Shown in pieces: positions 45,784 to 55,733 of a stretch of DNA of 64,000 bases. The first letter of the stretch is position 1; every line of letters starts with the position of its first letter. The DNA is from Sphingobacteriales bacterium 50-39. Lineage in GTDB: Bacteria; Bacteroidota; Bacteroidia; Chitinophagales; Chitinophagaceae. Below the pieces are notes generated by a model. The model had not been told where the DNA came from. It worked only from the letters and a program-made list of their open reading frames with translations, and ran no database searches. The stretch covers positions 124,001 to 188,000 of the forward strand of contig MKTZ01000015.1 in NCBI GenBank assembly GCA_001898505.1. Reading direction: 5' to 3'. The translations under genes were made by a program, and so were the position numbers.

Positions 45784-46644
45784 TTACTCCGACAACAGAT
45801 ATATTCCAGCCATCGCCAGCCCGACGCCTGTCAGCAGGATGGGGCCGGGTATCACTGCATATAGTATCAGGGAGATCCCCACCGTAATAAGAGGGGACAG
45901 TCCCGTCATCGGCACTACAACGATGGCTTTGCCATAACGCAGCGCATAGACCAGCGTCAGGGCGCCGATGGAATTGAGCACGTGGATCATGGCAGCCAGC
46001 CAGGGCCCGCGAAATCCAACATTGATCGCACCGGAAAAAGAGGTCATGTACAGGGCGACAGGCGTCAGCAGGAGCGCTCCCGCCATCATATAGAAGAAGA
46101 TGCTTTCTTCATTCATGCGCTGCGTGGCAAACTTCATGATAAACGCCTGGGCTCCCCACAGGATAAATACCAGAATGGCCAACAGAAGCCAGACAATAGA
46201 TCGGACCCTGCCGCCGGTGGCCGGTTGGTACGACAGCAGAAAAATGGCGGCCAGAGAGACCCCGATCCCGGCCCATTGTCTAACAGATCCTCTCTCCCGG
46301 AGGAACAGCATCGAAAGGACCACGGTTAGTATCGGGAACAGGGAAACTATTGGAAAAACAATATAGGCGGGTCCTTCACGCAGCGCTTCGAAAAGCAGCA
46401 ATTGTCCCCCGGCGCCGAATAATCCTACGATCAGTCCATAGAATACGGAACGACCGTCCCTTGCCAGCTTTACCCTGCTGATCCACAGCGCTGACAACGC
46501 ACAAGGGACCATCGTCAGGCTCCACACCACGTAACCCAGGGTTGCGGGGAAGCCGGACTTCTCCGGCAGCTCGATAAGCGCTCCCCAGACGCCCCAGCTT
46601 ATCGTCGTTACCGCCGCGTAAAAAAGCCAATTGTTTTTCTTCAT
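45784..46644 (-). CDS. EamA/DMT family transporter
   Basis: A 286-aa inner-membrane protein with about ten hydrophobic segments in two homologous halves, typical of the drug/metabolite (EamA) superfamily. It is 20 bp downstream of SusD-4, where a monosaccharide permease would be expected, so sugar or sugar-acid transport is likely but unproven. Confidence 0.87.
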   Translation of the reverse strand: MKKNNWLFYAAVTTISWGVWGALIELPEKSGFPATLGYVVWSLTMVPCALSALWISRVKLARDGRSVFYGLIVGLFGAGGQLLLFEALREGPAYIVFPIVSLFPILTVVLSMLFLRERGSVRQWAGIGVSLAAIFLLSYQPATGGRVRSIVWLLLAILVFILWGAQAFIMKFATQRMNEESIFFYMMAGALLLTPVALYMTSFSGAINVGFRGPWLAAMIHVLNSIGALTLVYALRYGKAIVVVPMTGLSPLITVGISLILYAVIPGPILLTGVGLAMAGIYLLSE

Positions 46645-46664
46645 CCTCTATCGACAGGTTTATA

Positions 46665-48143
46665 TTAATATCCCGCGTTCTGTCCGATGTATTTCGCGTC
46701 CGACGGTGGTATCGGGAACAGGTAATCATGATCGTCATAATCATTCGCATTGTCGGGCAGGTTCACGTCCTTGAGTATCCTTTTCCTAAGCACGTCGAAA
46801 TACCGGTCGAACTCAAAACACAGTTCATAGTTCCGCTCCTGGAGGACCTTTTGGTCAAAATCCGCCATCGCCATATTCATGTTGGCCAGCGGCTCGGTCC
46901 CCGTCTGCTGCGGATTACCATACACATCGTTCCCATAAGGCGTGTTCGCCCTCGTGATGATCCTGTTGAGGTAATCGACGGCCTTCTGCGTCGGCCCTCC
47001 ATTGGCCATATTGGCCGCCTCTGCGTACATCAGCAGCACGTCGGCAAACCGCAATATCGGGGGCGCCATCGTAGTATAGCCGTACAGCTCTTCCTGAACC
47101 GTCAGATTGGGCCAGTTCCATTTCCCCATCCAGGGCGTTCCCAGATTGGAAGAAGCATAGTTTACGATGTTTGCGGTGGGGTTCGTAAGATCTTTTGGCC
47201 AGTCCAGCAGGATATAGCAGTGCTTGCGCGGCTGCTCGGGGTACGCCTGCGCCCATAAGACTTTAACCGGTCCTACTCCCCAACCGCCCCATTCGTCCGG
47301 CGCCCAGGCAATACCTGGCATAGAGGGGTAGTCAGAAGAGGACTGGAAGGCGAACATCACTTCATTGTTGTTGTTATTGCCCGATTTAAATACCTGGCTT
47401 ATATCCGTCAGAAGATCATAAGGTCCATTGTCGATCACATCGGCTGCCATATCTCTCGCCTTGGCATAGTTATCCTTTTCATTCAGCGGCGCTGTCGCAC
47501 GCGTAAGATATACTTTTGCCAGCATCCCTTTCGCGGCCCATTTATTCGGCTTGCCGGGAGTGGATGCATCATAGTCACCCATATTACCCGACGCAAAGAG
47601 CAGATCCTCCTCTATCTTATCGTAAATGGTATCGATACCCAGCCTCGATGCGGGTGTCAGCGGATGCGTCACCGGGTCGGGCGTATTCTCATCTATGAAA
47701 GGGATACGTCCGTACAACCTGACGAGAAAGAAATAATTGAGCGCCCTCAAAAATCGCGCTTCGCCTTCCACGCTGTTCACCACATCCGCCGGATAGCTGC
47801 TCAATTTTCCCGCTTTGATCGCCTTGATCACCGGGTTGATGTTCGCGATAGCCTTATAATGCCATTGCCAGTGCACATTGAACGAAGTGGAGGTGAAGGC
47901 GAGGGAAGCTCCGTCCTGCTGGCCATCCGGCCAGGACGGTGTAGCATTGTAGCCATTCCAGGTAGAATACAGGAAGCTCATCGAGCCCGTGAGCGCCGCT
48001 TCACACTGGGCAGGCGTGCTGTAAAAGGCATCGGGTGTCAGGGAGCTTTCCGGCGTTTCCTTCAGTTTCTGACAGGACATCATCAATCCGGGCACGCAGG
48101 AAACCAGCAACAGGTATATTTTGTATGAATTGAATTTCTTCAT
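46665..48143 (-). CDS. SusD/RagB family lipoprotein (uptake pair 4)
   Basis: A 492-aa surface lipoprotein (lipobox Cys24, MMSC) of the classic RagB/SusD type: N-terminal SusD-like TPR region (NYFFLVRLYGRIPFIDE) and C-terminal signature LQERNYELCFEFDRYFDVLR, with the ending FPIPPSDAKYIGQNAGY. It differs from the SusD-like_2 proteins in the three sigma-linked cassettes. It is 12 bp downstream of SusC-4. Confidence 0.95.
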   Translation of the reverse strand: MKKFNSYKIYLLLVSCVPGLMMSCQKLKETPESSLTPDAFYSTPAQCEAALTGSMSFLYSTWNGYNATPSWPDGQQDGASLAFTSTSFNVHWQWHYKAIANINPVIKAIKAGKLSSYPADVVNSVEGEARFLRALNYFFLVRLYGRIPFIDENTPDPVTHPLTPASRLGIDTIYDKIEEDLLFASGNMGDYDASTPGKPNKWAAKGMLAKVYLTRATAPLNEKDNYAKARDMAADVIDNGPYDLLTDISQVFKSGNNNNNEVMFAFQSSSDYPSMPGIAWAPDEWGGWGVGPVKVLWAQAYPEQPRKHCYILLDWPKDLTNPTANIVNYASSNLGTPWMGKWNWPNLTVQEELYGYTTMAPPILRFADVLLMYAEAANMANGGPTQKAVDYLNRIITRANTPYGNDVYGNPQQTGTEPLANMNMAMADFDQKVLQERNYELCFEFDRYFDVLRKRILKDVNLPDNANDYDDHDYLFPIPPSDAKYIGQNAGY

Positions 48144-48155
48144 AATGGATCCATT

Positions 48156-51100
48156 TTAAAAAGTGAGGTTTAGACCAAGTATGACGGATTTAGCGCTCGG
48201 ATAATTGCTCAGGTCGATCCCAAGCCCTCCGGCCCTGACCCTTGCGCCCCGGTTGAAGGAGCTGACCTCGGGATCATAACCGCTGTATTGGGTGATAGTG
48301 ACGAGGTTGGCCCCGGTAGCGTACACGGATAGCCGTGATATCCCCAGCCTTTTCAGGGCAGGCCCGGGAACATTGTAAGTCAGCGTAATATTCTTAAGAC
48401 GCATATAGGACCCTTTCTCCACCCATCTGCTGGACCTGTTGTCGACACCGATAAAGATCCCGGATGGATGTCCGCTCAACTCCGCGGTGCGTGTCCTTGA
48501 GTCGATAAAGGCGGGTACCGGCGTATTTTGGTTGGAGGATGTCCACCTTGCATTCAAATTCTTAGATGTCCCATTGGCAGGGTTCTCGGTCTTGATCCGC
48601 ACGGCGTTGAATATATCATTGCCATACGTGCCCTGTATCAGGAATGCCAGGTCGAAATTCTTATAGGTAAAACTGTTATTCCATCCGTAGATGAATTTGG
48701 GAGTGGCGTTGCCGATGACCTGGTTGCCATCCCCATTCCGTGTGATCTTTCCATCATGATCCACATCCTTCCATTTCGGGTCCCCCGGCAATTGCCCATA
48801 TGCCAGCGCCGCTGCTCTCTCGGACTCCTTCCATGTCCCTTCATATACATAGCCGCGCATCTGGTCGATGGGCTGTCCCGCCTTCAGGTATTTGAGCGAG
48901 TAGCCGCTGCTGTAAATATTATACCCTCCGCCTGTATTGGTGATGATCGGCAGGGCATTGCTATCCACCAGGGCCAGGACCTTCCCGCTGTTGAATGATA
49001 TCGTGAGATCCGAACTCCATCTGAAATCGCTGTTTACCACGGGCTTCGCCCCTATGCCGATCTCGAGTCCCTTATTTTCCACTGCTCCTACATTTGTCAG
49101 CACGGAGGTGAACCCAGTGTAGTAAGGTAACAGCTGATTCAACAACAGGTTTGTCGTCTTCTTCCTGTACACATCCACCACACCCGTCAGCCGGTTCTGG
49201 AAGAAGCCGAACTCCAGGCCCAGATCGGTCTGTGCCGTCGTCTCCCATTTCAGGTTGGGATTGGCAGGGTTGGACAGGGCATATCCTATATCCACCGAAC
49301 CCGCGCCCTCGTAAGGATAGTTGAAGCCGGAGGCCACGGTGGCCAGGGACTGATAGGGTTGAATAGCCTGGTTCCCGGTCTTGCCCCAGCTGGCTCTCAG
49401 TTTCAGGTCGGAAAAAACTTGTAGGCTTCGGATAAAATCCTCTTCACCTGCCTTCCAGGCTACGGAGGCAGAAGGGAAATACCCCCATTTGTTATTATTC
49501 CCAAACACCGACGAGCCATCTGCGCGGAAGCTGGCAGTAAGCAGGTATTTGTCCGAAAAACCATAGTTTATCCTGCCCAGATACGAATTCAGCGAAGTCT
49601 TGGAGCTGGTATTGTATCTCGAATTGATCTGCTGGGCGCTGCCCAGGTCGTTGATCCCGGTGTAATCGCTGAAAAAGCCCTGTGCCTGTATATAGGCATA
49701 TTTGGTAGAGGTATTCTGCTGTTCAGCCACGCCAGTGACGGTCAGATGATGTTTACCGCCAAATAGCTTATCATAGGTGAGGATATTGGAGTTCTGGTAA
49801 TACTGGTCCGTCTCGTATTCCAGCTGACCCAATCCGCCCGCCAAAGATCCCGGCTGAGTTTTGGAATTGTAGTATAGCTGGTTATTGTAATTATAGACGC
49901 GCGCCGCTCCTTCTATCTTAAATGTCAGCCCGTCCAGCAATCGGAATTCCAGGAAAGTGCTGACCTCCGTATTGAACTCGTTCTTGGCCGCCTTCGTCTC
50001 CCTGGCCGACGCCACGGGATTCCAGACATCGGGGTCGGCATACCCCTTCGTACTGTCTGGGCCGCCCCGCAGGGCCTTGAAATTGTATTGCCCCGAAGCA
50101 TTATACACCGGCGTAATGGGATCAAACCGGGCAACCCCATTCACCACCTGGCCCAAAATATCGCCGAAATAAGTGCCTTCCCCCGTAGGCGGAACATTGC
50201 CGACGGCCTTCATCAGGTTGAGATTGACACCCGCGTTCAACCACTTGTTGATCTTCGCGTCCACATTGCTGCGAAGCGTATACCTTTTATATTTCGTATT
50301 GATCAGGATACCCTGCTGGTCCATATATCCCCCCGACAGGAAATAACGGACATTCTCATTTCCGCCGGTCACAGACAGCTGATGGTTCATGATCCCTCCG
50401 GGCTTGAAAATTTCCTTTTGCCAGTCGGTGCCGCCGCCCGTGGAAAGTTTTTGTATCTGCGCGTCGGTAAATGGCAGCACGGGGGTGATAGGGCTCGCAT
50501 CCGTACCGTTGACGGTAGCAGCATAGTCGTTTGACTTCCGCGCATATTCAGCTGCATTCATCAGGGCCAGCCGGTGACCTACCCATTGCGTACCGGCGCC
50601 GGCATTATAGCTGACCCTGGGCTTGCCCAAAACGCCTCTTTTCGTCGTGATGAGGATGACGCCGTTGGCGCCTCTGGCCCCATAGATCGCTGTTGCCGAA
50701 GCATCTTTGAGAACCTCTACAGCCTCCACATCGTTGGGATTGATCGTACTTATATTACCGCCTTGCAAACCATCAATCACGACCAGCGCATCGTTCCCCC
50801 CTATAATGGAATTCCCGCCCCGCACGCGGATAGTGACATTACCGCCCGGCTGGCCATCCGTATTCTGGACAGACACGCCGGTTGCGCGACCCTGGAGGGC
50901 CTGATCCACCCGCTGCGTCGGCAGCTTGTTCAGATCGCCGCCTTTTACAGAACTGATGGCGCCGGTGAGGTCGGATTTCTTCTGTTTGCCATAACCTACC
51001 ACCACGACGTCATTCAACGCCCCATCTTTTCTAACGAGCACGATATTGAGCCCGTCCTTACTCCCTACCGCCACTTCGCGGGCAACGCACCCGGTAGCGG

Positions 51101-51386
51101 AAATGATAAGGACGGATGCATTGTCAGGCAGCCCGAGCGTAAATCGCCCTTGCTCATCGGTGGTCGTGCCCCGTTTCGTTCCCTTGACGGTGATGCTCGC
51201 GCCCTGAAGAGGAACACCATCCTCGTCCCTGACTGTTCCGGATATCTGTTTGTCAAAGCTGCCCTCCATTATTGCTCCGGAAGGGCGCCGGTCCCTTTCC
51301 CAAGGGCTGCCCAGGGTTTGCATGCTCAATGTGAAGAGCAGCACGCCCAGGAAGCAGGCGATCAGGTTTCGTTCATTTGCAGTCAT
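48156..51386 (-). CDS. SusC/RagA TonB-dependent receptor without STN domain (uptake pair 4)
   Basis: A 1076-aa receptor. After the export signal comes a carboxypeptidase-regulatory-like domain (about residues 48-115; ISGTVRDEDGVPLQGASITV), the plug (about 125-240; VVVVGYGKQKKSDLTGAISS; AIYGARGANGVILITTKRG) and the barrel ending in LGLNLTF. The lack of an STN domain and of adjacent sigma/FecR genes suggests control by the operon regulator rather than trans-envelope signalling. Confidence 0.95.
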   Translation of the reverse strand: MTANERNLIACFLGVLLFTLSMQTLGSPWERDRRPSGAIMEGSFDKQISGTVRDEDGVPLQGASITVKGTKRGTTTDEQGRFTLGLPDNASVLIISATGCVAREVAVGSKDGLNIVLVRKDGALNDVVVVGYGKQKKSDLTGAISSVKGGDLNKLPTQRVDQALQGRATGVSVQNTDGQPGGNVTIRVRGGNSIIGGNDALVVIDGLQGGNISTINPNDVEAVEVLKDASATAIYGARGANGVILITTKRGVLGKPRVSYNAGAGTQWVGHRLALMNAAEYARKSNDYAATVNGTDASPITPVLPFTDAQIQKLSTGGGTDWQKEIFKPGGIMNHQLSVTGGNENVRYFLSGGYMDQQGILINTKYKRYTLRSNVDAKINKWLNAGVNLNLMKAVGNVPPTGEGTYFGDILGQVVNGVARFDPITPVYNASGQYNFKALRGGPDSTKGYADPDVWNPVASARETKAAKNEFNTEVSTFLEFRLLDGLTFKIEGAARVYNYNNQLYYNSKTQPGSLAGGLGQLEYETDQYYQNSNILTYDKLFGGKHHLTVTGVAEQQNTSTKYAYIQAQGFFSDYTGINDLGSAQQINSRYNTSSKTSLNSYLGRINYGFSDKYLLTASFRADGSSVFGNNNKWGYFPSASVAWKAGEEDFIRSLQVFSDLKLRASWGKTGNQAIQPYQSLATVASGFNYPYEGAGSVDIGYALSNPANPNLKWETTAQTDLGLEFGFFQNRLTGVVDVYRKKTTNLLLNQLLPYYTGFTSVLTNVGAVENKGLEIGIGAKPVVNSDFRWSSDLTISFNSGKVLALVDSNALPIITNTGGGYNIYSSGYSLKYLKAGQPIDQMRGYVYEGTWKESERAAALAYGQLPGDPKWKDVDHDGKITRNGDGNQVIGNATPKFIYGWNNSFTYKNFDLAFLIQGTYGNDIFNAVRIKTENPANGTSKNLNARWTSSNQNTPVPAFIDSRTRTAELSGHPSGIFIGVDNRSSRWVEKGSYMRLKNITLTYNVPGPALKRLGISRLSVYATGANLVTITQYSGYDPEVSSFNRGARVRAGGLGIDLSNYPSAKSVILGLNLTF

Positions 51387-51446
51387 AACTTTCTCGCGTT
51401 TTATTTTGGTTGTAGATAATTTCGAATTCCATGTCTCTTATTTCAC

Positions 51447-52733
51447 CTACTCGGTCACTGCCTGGTATACCAACGCTTTGAACTTGCCATTCAGCTCCTC
51501 CTCATGCTGATCATTCCACATTTGGCGATACAGGAGGCCAATGATCTTTTTGCGCGGATCGACCCAGTACACCGTGGAGAACGCGCCGCCCCAGCCGAAT
51601 GTCCCTTCGCTCTGCGGTGTAAGGGCGCTGCCCTCTGCGCTTATTACCAGGAACCCCAGGCCGAATTTTTGCGAGTGGCAGAGCAGCGGCCCTATCTGGT
51701 TCATCGTCATAAGCCGTACGCTGGTGGAGCTGAGTATTCTTTTGCCGTTATATGCTCCGCCGTCCAGCAACATCTGCAGGAAATGCGCATAGTCCGTTAT
51801 AGTGGAGACAAGACCGGCGCCACCGGAATAATAGCTTCCTTCCGTGGCAGGGTAATCCTTCAGCACGCTCCCGCTCGTTTCGAAATAACCCGGGGATTTG
51901 ACGAGTACGCCGCTGTCATCCACTATATACAGGTTCACCAGTCGCTTATACTTTTCTTTCGGCAGATAGAAATAGGTATCCCGCATGTCCAGCGGCCCAA
52001 AGATGTAGCGCTTGAAAAACGCATCCAGGGATATGCCCGACACCCGCTCTACGATGTATCCAAGCACATCGACATTCAGCCCGTACGTAAATCGCTCACC
52101 GGGCTCATGTGCCAGCGGAAGTGTCCCCAATTCATTCATAACCTCCGACAGGCTACGGTGCTGGCTGCCCAGTCCGCACGGTATCCGGTGCTTGCAATAG
52201 ATCTCGTTCAACGCGCCGTCGCCTATCTGCGAATATCCCAGCCCGGACGTATGCGTAAGCAAGTGCCGTATGGTAATTTCCTTTTTTGCGGGGATCACCG
52301 AATAGCTGGTATCCGACGGATGGTATACATCCAATATTTTGGGGTTTCGGAAGGCGGGAATATACTTGCTCACCGGATCATCCAGCAGCAGCTTGCCCTG
52401 TTCATACAATATCATGACAGCAACGCTCGTGATGGCCTTGGTCTGCGACGCCACCCGGTAGATGGCATTCATTTCCAGTTTCTTTCCAGACGCCGGGTCA
52501 TCTGAACCAAATACTTTGTGATAGGCCACTTTTCCTCCGCGGATCACAAGCGCCTCCATTCCCGGCGCCCACTTGTTATCTACAGCCTGCTGCAATACCG
52601 TGTCCAGCAGCCGCAGACGTTCCGCAGACATCCCGGTCTGGCCGCGGGGCTCATAAGTCACCGGGCGTGTCGATTGCGTCCTGGCGCCGACAGCAAAAGG
52701 CAAAAAGGTCAAAATAAGTATGTATTTCCTCAT
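51447..52733 (-). CDS. Secreted serine hydrolase of the beta-lactamase/esterase family
   Basis: 428 aa from ATG 52733 (signal peptide RKYILILTFLPFAVGA). Class C-like motifs: SQTK with S96 nucleophile and K99, FTYGLNVDVLGYIVE with Y217, and a late GTFGWGGAFST region in place of KTG. Such proteins are esterases or D-amino-acid peptidases rather than true resistance enzymes. Within this operon a deacylating role on a glycan or conjugate is plausible. It lies between SusC-4 and the PQQ dehydrogenase. Confidence 0.88.
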   Translation of the reverse strand: MRKYILILTFLPFAVGARTQSTRPVTYEPRGQTGMSAERLRLLDTVLQQAVDNKWAPGMEALVIRGGKVAYHKVFGSDDPASGKKLEMNAIYRVASQTKAITSVAVMILYEQGKLLLDDPVSKYIPAFRNPKILDVYHPSDTSYSVIPAKKEITIRHLLTHTSGLGYSQIGDGALNEIYCKHRIPCGLGSQHRSLSEVMNELGTLPLAHEPGERFTYGLNVDVLGYIVERVSGISLDAFFKRYIFGPLDMRDTYFYLPKEKYKRLVNLYIVDDSGVLVKSPGYFETSGSVLKDYPATEGSYYSGGAGLVSTITDYAHFLQMLLDGGAYNGKRILSSTSVRLMTMNQIGPLLCHSQKFGLGFLVISAEGSALTPQSEGTFGWGGAFSTVYWVDPRKKIIGLLYRQMWNDQHEEELNGKFKALVYQAVTE

Positions 52734-52762
52734 AATAGCATTGTTTGTAACTGTTCTGATCG

Positions 52763-54895
52763 TCATTGTCCTTCCGGGAGGGCGAAGGCTATATAGCTGT
52801 CCCCCGAAGGCGTCCCCACCTTACCACCTCCCCCGGCAGCAATGACGATGTATTGTCTGCCATTGACCATATAGGTGGATGGTGTCGCGTAGCCCCCGGC
52901 GGGCAGTTTGTATTGCCACAACAATTTACCGGTGAGTTTGTCGAAGACCCGCAGCCGCTCGTCACTGGCAGCTCCGATCACCACCAGTCCACCGGCCGTC
53001 ACGATACAACCACCGAGATTTTGCGTGCCGGTAGGCGGTACTCCCCGCTTTTTTAAATCTTCGTATTCTCCCAACGGCACCCGCCACAATAACTCCCCTT
53101 TGTTAAGGTCGATGGCGTTCAGTGTTCCCCAGGGAGGCTTTATCCCCGGATGGCCATCCTGGTCCATCAGCTGGGTCCAGCCATTGTTCACATAACGCCC
53201 TGGCCCATGCGCCGACAACGCCCTATCCGTTGCCTTGCTGATTGTCCGATCTCCCAGCAGCCAGCCCACGAGCGCCTTTCGATCCTCCTTGGAAAGCCCG
53301 GGAAAGGATGGCATCTGGCCACGCCCTGTCCGCAGCAATGCTTCCACCCGGTCCCGGTTCATCCTGTCAGCCAGATGCTTCAACGAAGGAAAAGAGCCTA
53401 TACCTTCCCGTTGGGCCCCATGACACATCGCACAGCCGTTGACCGCAAAAACGCGTCCACCATCCGTTGCCGGCTGATTGTCTTCATCGGGCAGCCTTGC
53501 CATTTTTAACAGGAGAGGAAGTTCATTCGCATTGACATAGAGCAGCCCCGTCTCAGGGTCGAAGGAAGCGCCGCCCCATTCCGCTCCACCCCGGGTTCCG
53601 GGCAGTTGCACGGTGCCGCCTGTGTCGGGCGGCGTATATATATCCCCCATCCGCGCGGTACCGATCCTGTGTCTTACAAAAGAATACGCGGAATCTGAAA
53701 TGTCGGTTATGTCCTTCTCCGAAAAATGTTGCCGGACAAAAGGCGCGGGTTTCTTAGGAAAAGGTTGTGTCGGCCACGCCTCCTCGCCCGGCAGACGCGA
53801 GACGCCTGTCTTACGCTCCTCTATCGGGAACACCGGCCGCCCGGTGGTTCGGTCGAAGAGAAATAACATTCCCATCTTGGTCACCTGCGCCACCGCATAT
53901 TTTATCGTATCGTTGCGCAATGTCACCAGCGTCGGCGGTGCAGGAAGATCATAATCCCACAGATCATGATGTACCAGCTGAAAATGCCAGATACGCCGGC
54001 CGGTGGCAGCATCCAGGGCAACGAGACTGTTCCCGAACAAATTCTCCCCCTTCCTGTTGGCGCCATAGAAATCAAAGGCAGGAGAACCTAATGGAATAAA
54101 TACGATCCCCCTCCCCTCGTCCAGGCTCATTCCAGCCCAGGCATTTGTTCCTCCTACATGACGATAGGAATCCTTGTCCCATGTATCGTATCCGAACTCG
54201 CCCGGTTGCGGTATCGTATGAAATGTCCAAACGGTTCTTCCGGTGCGCGCATCATAGGCCCGGACAAAGCCGGGCGCCGCATCGTAGCCTTCATCTACGG
54301 TACAACCCTGTATCAGCAGGTCCCGGTAAACAACTCCCGGCGACGTAGACCACACGGCCAGCCTTGAAGCCTCCCTCCCAAGACCGGCACGCAGGTCGAT
54401 CTTCCCATGATCTCCGAATGCATCGAGGGGCTTGCCATTCAAAGCATCGAGGGCATATACAAAGGCGCCGGCCGAAAAAAATATTCTTTTCTCCTTCTCT
54501 CCATCGTCCCAATACGTTACCCCCCGGTTGACACCTGAAGCCTCGCCACCGGCAAAAGGATCGAATCGCCAGATCTCCCTGCCCGTTGCTGCATCAAGGG
54601 CCATCAGCTTAAGCATGGGGGACGTCACATACATGATCCCCTGCACGATGATGGGATTACACTGTATGGTCCCCCGGTTGCCGGGTCTGGCATCGCCGGT
54701 ATGAAAGGTCCATACGGGCGTCAAGCTGCTGACATTGGATCTGTTTATCTGCGACAGTGAAGAATATCCCGTGCTGCCCTTGTCGCCGCGGTAGACTGGC
54801 CACGAAGCGGAGTCGCCGCCCGGCTGCCTGCAGGCCGGGAGCATAAGACAATAGCAATACACCAGGGCAGCAGCCCTTATGAGATCTCTCATCAT
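52763..54895 (-). CDS. PQQ-dependent dehydrogenase lipoprotein with cytochrome c domain
   Basis: A 710-aa membrane-anchored quinoprotein (lipobox Cys22, LPAC). Eight-bladed propeller segments include SSLTPVWTFHTGD, the blade repeats DAATGREIW and VHHDLWDYDLPAPP (about 308-320), which carries His/Asp near the PQQ site in glucose-dehydrogenase-like enzymes. A cytochrome c module is inserted before the last blades (C488-A-M-C491-H492, axial M528 in GQMPSFPG). It oxidises an aldose or alcohol in the periplasm and passes electrons to the chain. It is unusual between an aldolase and SusCD genes. Confidence 0.9.
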   Translation of the reverse strand: MMRDLIRAAALVYCYCLMLPACRQPGGDSASWPVYRGDKGSTGYSSLSQINRSNVSSLTPVWTFHTGDARPGNRGTIQCNPIIVQGIMYVTSPMLKLMALDAATGREIWRFDPFAGGEASGVNRGVTYWDDGEKEKRIFFSAGAFVYALDALNGKPLDAFGDHGKIDLRAGLGREASRLAVWSTSPGVVYRDLLIQGCTVDEGYDAAPGFVRAYDARTGRTVWTFHTIPQPGEFGYDTWDKDSYRHVGGTNAWAGMSLDEGRGIVFIPLGSPAFDFYGANRKGENLFGNSLVALDAATGRRIWHFQLVHHDLWDYDLPAPPTLVTLRNDTIKYAVAQVTKMGMLFLFDRTTGRPVFPIEERKTGVSRLPGEEAWPTQPFPKKPAPFVRQHFSEKDITDISDSAYSFVRHRIGTARMGDIYTPPDTGGTVQLPGTRGGAEWGGASFDPETGLLYVNANELPLLLKMARLPDEDNQPATDGGRVFAVNGCAMCHGAQREGIGSFPSLKHLADRMNRDRVEALLRTGRGQMPSFPGLSKEDRKALVGWLLGDRTISKATDRALSAHGPGRYVNNGWTQLMDQDGHPGIKPPWGTLNAIDLNKGELLWRVPLGEYEDLKKRGVPPTGTQNLGGCIVTAGGLVVIGAASDERLRVFDKLTGKLLWQYKLPAGGYATPSTYMVNGRQYIVIAAGGGGKVGTPSGDSYIAFALPEGQ

Positions 54896-54914
54896 GGCAA
54901 GTTTCTTTATATTC

Positions 54915-55733
54915 TTATCCTGCGATCACTTCCAGTTTGCCGGTGATCAGTTCGGTCACCGAAGCGGTACCCCGCGGAAAAACCTTGCGCAGGTCGATCT
55001 CGGGGGATTCAACCAATACTTTCTTCAGGCTCTTCATAAACACGTTCTTTATCTCCGTGGCAAGATTGATCTTTGCGATCCCATTTTTGATCGCCCTCCT
55101 GATCTGCTCATCCGGTATCCCGGACGACCCGTGAAGGACCAATGCGCAAGGCGTCGCACGATGTATCTCGAACAACAATTCAAGCTGCAGGTTCGGCGGC
55201 TCTGTGTAAAACCCGTGCGCCGAACCGATGGCGACTGCCAGTGCATTGATGCCGGTGGCCTCAACAAAACGCCGGGCCTCGTCGGGCTGGGTATAGATCC
55301 CTGTAACCTGCGCCTGGCCTAATTTAGCGACATAGCCGAGCTCCGCCTCCACATTGACGTTGTAGCGGGCTGCGATCTTTACCACTTCGGAAGTGATCCG
55401 GACATTTTCCGCAAATGGTTTTTCGCTCGCATCGATCATCACGGAATCGAATCCTGCATCCAGGCAGCGCCTGACCATGTCCACAGAGCCGCCATGATCC
55501 AGGTGGAGCCATGCACGCACCCCATACTGCTCCATGGCGCATTTCCCCAACCCCGCTGCGACCTTCAACCCCATATAGTCGATGGAGCTCTCCGATAGCT
55601 GCAGGATCAGCGGCTGGCTCTTCTGCCGCGCCGCCATCAGCACCCCCGACAATGTCTCGAAGTTGTAAAAGTTGGTAGCCAGCAAGGCCTCCCCTTTCAA
55701 ACTACATTGTAATAATTTATCCTTGAGCAACAT
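54915..55733 (-). CDS. Class II fructose/tagatose-bisphosphate aldolase family
   Basis: 272 aa from ATG 55733; upstream codons belong to the kinase gene frame region. Zinc and catalytic residues of the family are seen: D79/H80 (HLDHG), E131 (EAELG), H173 (GSAHG) and H201 (VLHGSSG). It resembles KbaY/GatY, which splits tagatose-1,6-bisphosphate into dihydroxyacetone phosphate and glyceraldehyde 3-phosphate. It overlaps the PfkB gene by 17 bp. Confidence 0.9.
   Translation of the reverse strand: MLLKDKLLQCSLKGEALLATNFYNFETLSGVLMAARQKSQPLILQLSESSIDYMGLKVAAGLGKCAMEQYGVRAWLHLDHGGSVDMVRRCLDAGFDSVMIDASEKPFAENVRITSEVVKIAARYNVNVEAELGYVAKLGQAQVTGIYTQPDEARRFVEATGINALAVAIGSAHGFYTEPPNLQLELLFEIHRATPCALVLHGSSGIPDEQIRRAIKNGIAKINLATEIKNVFMKSLKKVLVESPEIDLRKVFPRGTASVTELITGKLEVIAG

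Noticed and set aside
51504-52505. Long antisense frame (333 codons) within the serine hydrolase gene
   Set aside because: Opposite a gene with intact catalytic motifs; no domain in the antisense translation.
51447-52733. Possible beta-lactamase resistance gene
   Set aside because: The SxxK and Tyr motifs fit the wide serine hydrolase family; a KTG box is not clear and the context is sugar uptake, so resistance is not claimed.
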